64,000 nucleotides of DNA. Origin: CAVVWJ01 sp965652025. GTDB taxonomy: Bacteria > Gemmatimonadota > Gemmatimonadetes > Gemmatimonadales > GWC2-71-9. Position 1 is the stretch's first letter. The number at the start of each line of letters is the position of its first letter. The notes under the pieces are model-generated. The model ran no database searches. It worked only from the letters and a program-made list of their open reading frames with translations, and had not been told where the DNA came from. The DNA lies in contig CBFGTM010000006.1 in assembly GCA_965652025.1 (NCBI GenBank), forward strand, positions 1-64,000, given 5' to 3'. Shown one piece after another: positions 1 through 6,758 of the stretch. A program made the position numbers and the translations under genes.

Positions 1-20
1 GACCGCGGACCGTCACCGAG

Positions 21-1121
21 TTACCAGGCCTCCGCCACCACTCGGACCATTTGGGCCAGGCTGACTAGATCCTTTAGATCGATGGTTTCGGCGGGAGAGT
101 GAGAATAGCGGAGCGGCCAGCCGACCGGCACGTCGGGCACCCCATACGGGGCGAACGCCGAACCATCGTTGCCTCCATTGGTGGTGCCCACCTGAAGCGG
201 AACCTGGTGCCGCCGCGCGAGCCCAACTAGCGTATCGACCAGCGCGGGCGGGGTCACCGAGCTGTTGTCCAGCGCGCGGGCTACTGCCCCGTCGCCCAGC
301 GTCGCCAGCCCGAAGTTCTTGGGCTCCAGCGGAGAGTCGGCGCTGACAAACGTGTCGATGGCATGAACCCGGGCAACCCGAACGCCCAGAGCGTTCGCAA
401 CTGCCTGGGCGCCCTCGAGTCCAATCTCCTCCCGCACACTCCAAATGAAGATCACCCGGTGCCGGAGCCGGGTGCGGTCGAGCGAGCGGAGCGCCAGCAG
501 CTGCGCTGCTGAGCCCACCCGGTCGTCGAACGACCGCCCAGTCGCCCGCGCGCCCGCCAGCCGTACGTACTTCTTGGGCATCGTCAGGGTATTGCCGATG
601 CCGACTCCTAGCGCCGCGGTAGCCTGCCGGGAGCCGGTGCCCACATCCGCTCGCATAGCGGGAGGAGTGCGCCTGAGCTCGGCGGTCGAGTCGCGGGGCA
701 TGAAGACCCCGGGCACGGTGGACTTGCCGGTGTGCACCAGGGCGGGCTTGGCCTCCCAGAGCGAAGGGAAGATCCCTCCCACCGGCTCCAGCTCCAGGGT
801 GCCGTCCTCTCGGACCGCCGTGACTCTGAACCCTACCTCATCCAGATGGGCCACAAAGACGACCGTCGGGTCGCCCTGGCCCACAGTGACCCAGAGGTTG
901 CCAGCGCTGTCGGTCTCCTTGGGCACCCCGCTCGGGAGCATTCGCTCCACCAGGCCTCGGACCGGCGCCTCCATCCCGGAGACTCCGTAGGTCTCGACCA
1001 GCGAGGCGAGCACCCGCTCGGCCTCCGCCAGCGCTGGTCCCTGGGATGGCTGACTCGGACATCGTGCTGCCAGCACGGTGGCAGGTGCGGCGAGAAGCCA
1101 GCCGAGGTGACGCCAGTTCAT
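21..1121 (-). CDS. M42 family metallopeptidase (glutamyl aminopeptidase/endoglucanase type)
   Basis: A 366-residue zinc aminopeptidase of the M42 family. All expected metal and catalytic positions are visible: His92 and Asp94 in VAHLDEVGF, the Asp pair near 199-200 in SFDDRVG, the Glu pair near 231-232 in REEIGLEGA, Asp256 in AIDTF, and His341 in RYSHSPAET. The first 25 residues form a hydrophobic segment, so the enzyme is probably exported or membrane-tethered; a Cys at about residue 21 sits in a poor lipobox. The start is the ATG overlapping the TGA of the upstream paralogue (ATGA), which implies translational coupling. Substrate is unknown. Confidence 0.88.
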   Translation of the reverse strand: MNWRHLGWLLAAPATVLAARCPSQPSQGPALAEAERVLASLVETYGVSGMEAPVRGLVERMLPSGVPKETDSAGNLWVTVGQGDPTVVFVAHLDEVGFRVTAVREDGTLELEPVGGIFPSLWEAKPALVHTGKSTVPGVFMPRDSTAELRRTPPAMRADVGTGSRQATAALGVGIGNTLTMPKKYVRLAGARATGRSFDDRVGSAAQLLALRSLDRTRLRHRVIFIWSVREEIGLEGAQAVANALGVRVARVHAIDTFVSADSPLEPKNFGLATLGDGAVARALDNSSVTPPALVDTLVGLARRHQVPLQVGTTNGGNDGSAFAPYGVPDVPVGWPLRYSHSPAETIDLKDLVSLAQMVRVVAEAW

Positions 1122-2095
1122 CGGTCGCCCCCAATCCATGCCACCAGCTGCCGGCGCAGCGAGTCCGCATCCGCGAGGGAGACCGTCTCTACCGCCGTGC
1201 CCGCATAGCGAACCGGGAGTGACCAGCGGGTCACCTGCCCCAGTTTCAGCAGAGCGCCGGTGGTATCCACCAGAGGGGTCTTGCCGATAGAACCGAGTGC
1301 GCCGGGCCCTCCATCAACGATGATCGTTTCATCGAACGGGCCATCTGCGTTGGCGATCGTGGCGAGACCCGATTGGTCCAATTCCTGCTCCACGACCAGG
1401 GCGACCTGAACTGCGGGAAGCAACTTCGCCCGCATCAGCGACTGCCGTACTGCAAGCAGCAGCGCAGCGCAGGCCACCCGTCGGCCGGCCATTGGCGCGG
1501 CCAGAAGCTGGTTTCCGTATGCATGTGGACGCTTGGCCAGGGTGACCGGAGCCAGAACCTTGATGCCGAGCTGCTCGGCGTCGGCTGCTGACGTGGCGCC
1601 TACATCTAGATAGGCATCGTCTACGGTAAAGGTTGAGTCGGAAGGGCCGGTGCGACCTCGAGTCAGGTGAATCGAGCGGACGGCCACGACGCCCGGAATC
1701 CGGCCTCCAGTCCCATAGATGTCCACCCGCTGGCCCTCGAGCTGCTGATCGAAGAGCGGTCCTACCCGCCCCGAAACCCGGCGCAGCGTGAGATAGCCGT
1801 CCGATCGGATGCCACCCACGACATAACCAGGCTCATCCAGGGGGCAGACCAGCAGGCGGCTGGCTGAACCGCCCCCCAGCCGCAGAACCGCATTGCCCGC
1901 GCGATCGGACCGGGCTCGGGGAAGGAGTTGGAGAACGGTATCGACTAGACGCTGCTCGTAACCGGTGACTCCCGCAATGGATGCCAATCGGACTGCCAGC
2001 CCGGACAGGTCGGCCGAGTCCTGGGCTTTGGCTGGAGCGAAGCTGAGGGTGAGCGCGGCACCACTGCCGATGATGAGCCGGATCAGAGGGGGCAT
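1118..2095 (-). CDS. Degenerate M42-like protein, probably non-catalytic
   Basis: A 325-residue paralogue of the downstream M42 peptidase. The chosen ATG begins a clear signal peptide (hydrophobic core, then AKAQ); an upstream in-frame extension has no secretory character. The fold-level pattern is kept (CPLDEPGY, VVEQELDQSG, IIVDGGP, RYAGTAVET), but the ligands are gone: His of AHLDE is Pro, the Asp-Asp of FDDRVG is replaced by MAGRRVA, the Glu-Glu pair is disrupted, and the C-terminal His is missing. It is therefore probably a secreted pseudo-enzyme or partner of the coupled active peptidase. The family call rests on motif positions and pairing. Confidence 0.72.
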   Translation of the reverse strand: MPPLIRLIIGSGAALTLSFAPAKAQDSADLSGLAVRLASIAGVTGYEQRLVDTVLQLLPRARSDRAGNAVLRLGGGSASRLLVCPLDEPGYVVGGIRSDGYLTLRRVSGRVGPLFDQQLEGQRVDIYGTGGRIPGVVAVRSIHLTRGRTGPSDSTFTVDDAYLDVGATSAADAEQLGIKVLAPVTLAKRPHAYGNQLLAAPMAGRRVACAALLLAVRQSLMRAKLLPAVQVALVVEQELDQSGLATIANADGPFDETIIVDGGPGALGSIGKTPLVDTTGALLKLGQVTRWSLPVRYAGTAVETVSLADADSLRRQLVAWIGGDR

Positions 2096-2111
2096 GAGAG
2101 AGCTGCTCGAT

Positions 2112-2138
2112 GGAAGGCGGGAACCTTTCCCGCCTTCC
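2112..2138. repeat. Perfect 12-bp inverted repeat in leader of M42-like gene
   Basis: GGAAGGCGGGAA, a 3-base loop (CCT) and the exact reverse complement TTCCCGCCTTCC. It lies 17 bases upstream of the minus-strand start at 2095, just after a hypothetical gene ends at 2151. There is no T-tract on either side, so it is a stable leader hairpin rather than a classical terminator. Its GGAAGGCGGG composition resembles the 8-bp-unit elements described elsewhere in this window, but it is too short to show a period. Confidence 0.7.
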
Positions 2139-2150
2139 TCTCGAGGGACT

Positions 2151-2633
2151 TCAAGCGCGAGATTCGCTGTTTGCTGCGGTGGATTCGACCCGGTACGCTG
2201 GGCCTCCGTTTTCGGTGTCCAGGTCATGGAAATAGATCGCAGCACCGAATCCGGTCTCAGTCTCGGACACTACCCCCCGCATCACACTCAGGGCCTCAGC
2301 CAGACTGGGTGCAAAGGCGAACTCGAGCGCAGAAGGCGCGGGCTCGCCATCCCTGGTCTCGGGGAGGTAGGCAGTAAGAAAGCGGTCGACGATGACGGGG
2401 TGGATCTCTCTATTTACAGGATGGGCCAGGCCGTGGCGACGTTCGATCTCGGACAGGAGGCGCTCCGCCACGAAGAGGCGCTCCTGCTCAATCGCTGCTG
2501 GAAGCATCACATAGTTCCTCAGCGGGATTCGCCGGCTGTGGCTGGCGTACTGCCGGCAAGTGGAGAAGGCGGACGACGCCAGGCGTCCTTGGAACGCAGT
2601 TCCTTCTTTGTACCATTCGAAAGATGAGGTCAT
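2151..2633 (-). CDS. Hypothetical protein
   Basis: A 160-residue protein of no recognised family. From about residue 43 it looks like a folded soluble domain (helical stretch rich in Glu/Arg, then PETRDGEPAPSALEFAFAPSLAEALSVMRGVV and a sheet-like end), cut here into pieces: PETRDGEP, ALEFAFAP, AEALSVMRG. Start is uncertain: the first ATG lacks a clear ribosome-binding site, and an internal Met at residue 43 begins the better-looking region. It shares strand and direction with the M42 pair downstream. A longer reading on the other strand overlaps but has shadow-like composition. Confidence 0.55.
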   Translation of the reverse strand: MTSSFEWYKEGTAFQGRLASSAFSTCRQYASHSRRIPLRNYVMLPAAIEQERLFVAERLLSEIERRHGLAHPVNREIHPVIVDRFLTAYLPETRDGEPAPSALEFAFAPSLAEALSVMRGVVSETETGFGAAIYFHDLDTENGGPAYRVESTAANSESRA

Positions 2634-2658
2634 ACCGTAAGAGAAGAAAGACCGAACG

Positions 2659-3294
2659 CTAGCGAACTCCGGCCGACACGCCCGACATCCAACGCTCGCC
2701 AGCTTCCAGATCTTCCCGGGTGAGGCCGTGGCCCGCCCGGCTCCAGTGCAAACTCACGTCGGCACCGGCCCGCTGCAGCAGGTCGGCCAGGGCCTCGGTC
2801 TGTTCCGGTGTTGCGATCGGGTCCTGTCGCCCACCCGCGATCAGCACCCGCACATCCTTGAGCGACGGGAGCGGGTTGGGAACCAGCGGCACCATCGGTC
2901 GGAACAGGAGCGCGGAGCCGAGAGTCCCCGGGTGAAGCAGGAGCAGGGCAGCAGCCATATTGGCTCCGTTGGAAAATCCGACTCCACTGGGCGCCACGCC
3001 GAGCCCGTACGTCTGCCGAGCTTCGGCGACGAACCGGGCCAGCTGTCCCGCCCGGAGCTTCAGGTCGTCCAGATCGAAGACCCCCTCGGACAACCGCCGG
3101 AAGAACCGCGGCATGCCGTTCTCCAGGACCTGTCCCCTTGGACTGAGTAGCGGCGAGCCCGGGGCCAGCTCCTGTCCCAGCGACAGGAGATCGTTCTCGT
3201 CCCCGCCGGTCCCGTGGAGTAGCAGCAGTGGAGTAGTGCCTGGCCGGGAGCCGGGCACGAACCGGTGTGTGAATCCAAGCGCCGAGTCAGTCAT
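2659..3294 (-). CDS. Alpha/beta hydrolase, MhqD/carboxylesterase-like
   Basis: A 211-residue serine hydrolase with the oxyanion segment LLLLHGTGGDEND, the nucleophile elbow GFSNGAN, an acid in AGGRQDPI and the catalytic His in RAGHGL. This pattern and length match the phospholipase/carboxylesterase group that includes Bacillus MhqD. The gene follows a ring-cleaving dioxygenase of the MhqO type with a start/stop overlap, the same pairing as in the quinone-responsive mhq genes. A role in detoxifying quinones or electrophiles is inferred from that context; the substrate is unknown. Confidence 0.82.
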   Translation of the reverse strand: MTDSALGFTHRFVPGSRPGTTPLLLLHGTGGDENDLLSLGQELAPGSPLLSPRGQVLENGMPRFFRRLSEGVFDLDDLKLRAGQLARFVAEARQTYGLGVAPSGVGFSNGANMAAALLLLHPGTLGSALLFRPMVPLVPNPLPSLKDVRVLIAGGRQDPIATPEQTEALADLLQRAGADVSLHWSRAGHGLTREDLEAGERWMSGVSAGVR

Positions 3295-4241
3295 GTGGCC
3301 TCCCTTGCGGCTGCGTGAGGCAACCGCAGCGGAGGCAGGGCACGCTCGATGGCTGGCCGATCAGGCTGGTACATGGGCGGAAGCTGGAGATGGCTGCCCA
3401 GCTCTGCCACCGACTCGTCGATGGCAAAACCCGGCCCGTCGGTGGCGATCTCGAACAACACTCCCCCAGGCTCGCGGAAGTACACCGAGTGAAAATACTG
3501 GCGGTCGATCACCGGAGTAATCGCCAGCCCAAGATCCTCGATCGTCGACCGCTTTTCGAGCTGCTCCTGATCGGTGGCCGCACGGAACGCCATATGGTGG
3601 ACTGTCCCCACCCCACCGGCTCCGCGCCAAAAGCCCGGTGCTCTACGGAGGTTCACAACGGTCCCCAGGCCTTCCTGCTTGGACTGAAATCGGTGAAGAC
3701 CTCCGGCCTCGTCGGCCGCCTCGAAACCCAGAGTTTCAGTCAGGAGTTGAGCAGTACCTCGATCGCCGTCCTCCCATATGGTTGCGCCGTGGAGACCGCG
3801 GATGGCGTGCTCCGCCGGCACCGGCCCTTCCCCCCATGGCACAGCTTCGGCTCCCTCCGCGGTAGCAACCAGCTCGAGCAGCAGCTCATCCGGATCCTTG
3901 AACGCAAGGACCTGCTGGTCGAAGCGACGGCTCGGGCCTTCATATTTGATTCCCTGGCTGAGCAGGCGCTCGATCCAGAATCCGAGAGAGCCGGGAGGAA
4001 TCGCGAGAGCTGTGGTGGCGATCTGGCCGGTGCCCTGCCGCCCCCGCTGCCCTCCTGGCCAGGGGAAGAAAGTCAGAATCGAGCCGGGCCGGCCAATCTC
4101 GTCGCCATAATAAAGGTGATAGCTTGCCGGATCATCGAAGTTGACGGTCAGCTTCACCAGCCGAAGACCCAGGAGCCCGGCGTAGAAGTCCAGGTTTCGC
4201 TGGGGGTCGCCCGCTATCGCCGTGATGTGGTGGATGCCCAT
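3291..4241 (-). CDS. Ring-cleaving dioxygenase, MhqO-like (vicinal oxygen chelate family)
   Basis: A 316-residue protein with two glyoxalase-type modules. The N-terminus MGIHHITAIAGD and the segment FYAGLLGLRLVKLTVNFDDP, followed by YYGDEIGRPGSILTFFPW, are typical of MhqO/MhqE ring-cleaving dioxygenases; a second module carries TVHHMAFRA and a late FEIATDGPGF with metal-binding His and Glu. The chosen ATG gives the family N-terminus; the in-frame upstream extension is unlike protein. It is coupled to the hydrolase downstream. Its start codon overlaps that of the divergent permease within a single CATG. Confidence 0.85.
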   Translation of the reverse strand: MGIHHITAIAGDPQRNLDFYAGLLGLRLVKLTVNFDDPASYHLYYGDEIGRPGSILTFFPWPGGQRGRQGTGQIATTALAIPPGSLGFWIERLLSQGIKYEGPSRRFDQQVLAFKDPDELLLELVATAEGAEAVPWGEGPVPAEHAIRGLHGATIWEDGDRGTAQLLTETLGFEAADEAGGLHRFQSKQEGLGTVVNLRRAPGFWRGAGGVGTVHHMAFRAATDQEQLEKRSTIEDLGLAITPVIDRQYFHSVYFREPGGVLFEIATDGPGFAIDESVAELGSHLQLPPMYQPDRPAIERALPPLRLPHAAAREAT

Positions 4242-5634
4242 GGGGTTCTTTCGATCGTTGAGTGTCTCACCGGAAGCTACACCTCCGCGCAACCCGCTGC
4301 CCGGCAAAGAGTCGGCGGGTGAGTACCTGCCCAGGCTGGGACTGTTCTCCGGCACCATGATGGTGGTGGGTGGGATCATCGGGTCGGGAATATTTCTCAA
4401 TCCTTCGATCGTTGCCCAGCGGGTGGGAACCGTCGGGCTCACGCTGATGGTGTGGGTCCTCGGTGGAATCGTCGCCCTCATCGGCGCCCTCGTCTTCGCC
4501 GAACTGGGGGCTCGTCGTCCGCTGGCAGGGGGAGGCTACGTCTACCTGCGCGAGGCCTTCGGTAGACTGCCGGCCTTTTTGTATGCCTGGACTCTTCTGC
4601 TGGTAATTGCCACTGGCGCCATTGCGGCGGTAGCTGTCACCTGCGCGAGTTACACCGCGACGCTTCTCGGCTGGCCGGCTGGGACTCAGGTGCCCCTGGC
4701 GGTCGCCGCGATTCTAGTGTTGTCGGTGGTGAACTACGTGGGTGTGCGGCCGGGTGCGGTGACCCAGAATATCCTGACACTGCTCAAACTCGGTGCCCTC
4801 GCATTTCTGATCGTGGCCGGCCTCGTCTCCCCAGCCATTCCGCTCAATGCTGAAGCGGTGGAGCCTGGCAGGAATGTGGCCCTGGCAGTAGGCGCCGCCC
4901 TGGTGCCCGTGCTCTTTGCGTTTGGTGGCTGGCAGCAGACCAACTTCATTGCCGAGGAGCTGATCGACCCAGCTCGGAACCTGCCGCGGGCGCTTCTGGC
5001 CGGTGTCACCATCGTGGTGGTGGTCTATCTACTGGCCAACGTGGCTTACGTGCGGACGCTCGGCGTTGCCGGGTTGGCGGCGAGCAGCGCACCAGCCGCC
5101 GATGCAATGAGTGCGGTGCTGGGGACACCGGGAAGGGTTGTCATTGCGGCGGGAATCGCGGTCTCCACCTTTGGATTCCTCAACCTGGTGATACTGGTGT
5201 CTCCCCGAGTCTATCGGGCAATGGCCCAGGACGGGCTCTTCTTCCCTGCCCTTGCTCGACTGCACCCGCGCTACCGGACCCCAGCCGGAGCCATCGTCTT
5301 CCAGGGCGCCTGGGCAGTGCTGCTTACCCTGACTGGCAAATATGGAGATCTGCTGGACTACGTCGTCTTCGGAGACTGGATTTTTTTCGGTTCCACCGCC
5401 GCTACGCTTTTCGTCTTTCGCGCTCGGGAGCGACGGCGACTCGAGCCCCAAGCGGTGCGATTCAGAATGCCATTGTACCCCCTCGGCCCCCTGGTCTTCA
5501 TTCTGGCCGCACTCTACGTCGTGGCTGGGTCCGTGGTGTCGAATCCCGGCAATGCCGTCCGGGGGAGCATTCTCATCGCCCTGGGAATTCCGGTCTATGT
5601 CTATTGGGAACGGAGGAAGTTGAGGCGGCAATAG
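4240..5634 (+). CDS. APC-family amino acid permease
   Basis: About 464 residues with roughly twelve hydrophobic segments. The first membrane helix holds GGIIGSGIFLNP, the signature of the amino acid-polyamine-organocation family, and a later loop carries AFGGWQQTNFIAEE. It is expected to import an amino acid by proton-coupled exchange or symport; the substrate cannot be read. The start is ambiguous: ATG at 4240 shares bases with the start of the divergent dioxygenase, and TTG at 4258 is an in-frame alternative that would separate them. The 3' end overlaps the convergent AI-2E-type gene by about 60 bases. Confidence 0.88.
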   Translation: MGFFRSLSVSPEATPPRNPLPGKESAGEYLPRLGLFSGTMMVVGGIIGSGIFLNPSIVAQRVGTVGLTLMVWVLGGIVALIGALVFAELGARRPLAGGGYVYLREAFGRLPAFLYAWTLLLVIATGAIAAVAVTCASYTATLLGWPAGTQVPLAVAAILVLSVVNYVGVRPGAVTQNILTLLKLGALAFLIVAGLVSPAIPLNAEAVEPGRNVALAVGAALVPVLFAFGGWQQTNFIAEELIDPARNLPRALLAGVTIVVVVYLLANVAYVRTLGVAGLAASSAPAADAMSAVLGTPGRVVIAAGIAVSTFGFLNLVILVSPRVYRAMAQDGLFFPALARLHPRYRTPAGAIVFQGAWAVLLTLTGKYGDLLDYVVFGDWIFFGSTAATLFVFRARERRRLEPQAVRFRMPLYPLGPLVFILAALYVVAGSVVSNPGNAVRGSILIALGIPVYVYWERRKLRRQ

Positions 5635-6640
5635 CTTCGGCGGCTTCCTCGTCGTCGAGATATTCCGCCCGGTACATCCGGATCAGCTCGAAGAAGTAGG
5701 AGATGGCCAGCGGGCCGATCAGCAGTCCCAGCAGACCGAAGTACTGGATGCCGGCAAAGGCGCCGATGATGGTCATGAAGGGATGGATCTGAGCCCACCG
5801 GCGAAAGACCATGGGACGGATGACATTGTCGACGTTTCCCACCACGACGACGCCCCAGATCGCCAGTGCGATGGCGCGACCGTAGTTCCCGTCCAGAGCA
5901 AGGGACAGTGCCCCCGGGCCCCAAACCAGCCCGCTCCCAACCACAGGCAGGATGGCCAGGACCACGGTCACTACACCCCAGAAGATGGCATTAGGAATTC
6001 CAATCACCCAGAACGCGAGCCCCACCAGCAGCCCCTGCACGGTGGCGGTGAGGCCGGTGCCAATCAGGGTGGAGATGGTGACGTCCTTGAAGCGCTCCCG
6101 CAAGATCTCCGCGTTGCGCCGAGAAAATGGGATGAACGGCTGGACTTGCCGCCAGACCGCCTCCGGAGCCAGCAGCAGGTAGAAAAGGCCGAAAAACGCT
6201 ATGGTCAGCTGAATGCCGAGTCGGGTGGCGGTGCCGATCAGCCCCAGGGCGCTGGCCCCGATGAACGAGACCAGTCGCGAGCCCAGCGCCTCGATCTGGG
6301 CCCCCACGTCATACGGCCCGATCCGCAGCTCGCGCAGCCGGCTCAGGAGTGGACTCCGGATGACGCCCGAAGCCATGTCTTGGGCCTCCCCAGCAATGAC
6401 CCCGACGAAGGACACTCCCGGACCGAGGACCAGGATGACGCCGAGAAGCACGACCAGTGCCGCGGCCAGACGAGGACGGGTTCGGCGGGCTAGCCAGCGA
6501 TACACCGGCGCGAACATCACATAGAGCACCGGGGCGCCGATCAGTCCGGTAACAAAGGGCCAGAGAGTCCACACCAGCCCCAGGCCCAGCACAAAGATCA
6601 GAAAAGCCGCGCGATCCCGCTTGGAGTCCAGAAAAGCCAT
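5573..6640 (-). CDS. AI-2E family transporter (PerM-like membrane protein)
   Basis: A 355-residue membrane protein with the family layout: paired N-terminal helices (FLIFVLGLGLVWTLWPF), a soluble middle around residues 90-140, then a helix bundle with IPNAIFWGVVTVVLAILPVVGSGLVWGP and the late GAFAGIQYFGLLGLLIGPL. Members export small molecules or sodium; AI-2 transport itself is shown for only a few. The gene is convergent with the permease, with overlapping 3' ends, and divergent from the histidine kinase gene. Confidence 0.88.
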   Translation of the reverse strand: MAFLDSKRDRAAFLIFVLGLGLVWTLWPFVTGLIGAPVLYVMFAPVYRWLARRTRPRLAAALVVLLGVILVLGPGVSFVGVIAGEAQDMASGVIRSPLLSRLRELRIGPYDVGAQIEALGSRLVSFIGASALGLIGTATRLGIQLTIAFFGLFYLLLAPEAVWRQVQPFIPFSRRNAEILRERFKDVTISTLIGTGLTATVQGLLVGLAFWVIGIPNAIFWGVVTVVLAILPVVGSGLVWGPGALSLALDGNYGRAIALAIWGVVVVGNVDNVIRPMVFRRWAQIHPFMTIIGAFAGIQYFGLLGLLIGPLAISYFFELIRMYRAEYLDDEEAAEAIAASTSSVPNRHRPEFPGR

Positions 6641-6758
6641 CGGGGAAGAGTAGGGTCACAGGGTATCCGCCGCTAGCATTTCGCGTCCTCGACCGGCTCC
6701 CTTCCGGGGTGTATCTTCGAGTGTCGGGAATCTCCTGACTTCAACCTGCGTCGGACTC

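Noticed and set aside
13..444. Arg/Gly-rich reading frame on the minus strand overlapping the M42 gene
   Set aside because: Composition is that of an out-of-frame shadow of a GC-rich gene, and the M42 frame carries every catalytic motif.
1965..2627. 220-residue plus-strand reading opposite the hypothetical gene and M42-like leader
   Set aside because: Arg/Pro/Ser-rich, no domain pattern, and it runs through a perfect hairpin; the minus-strand frame looks more like protein.
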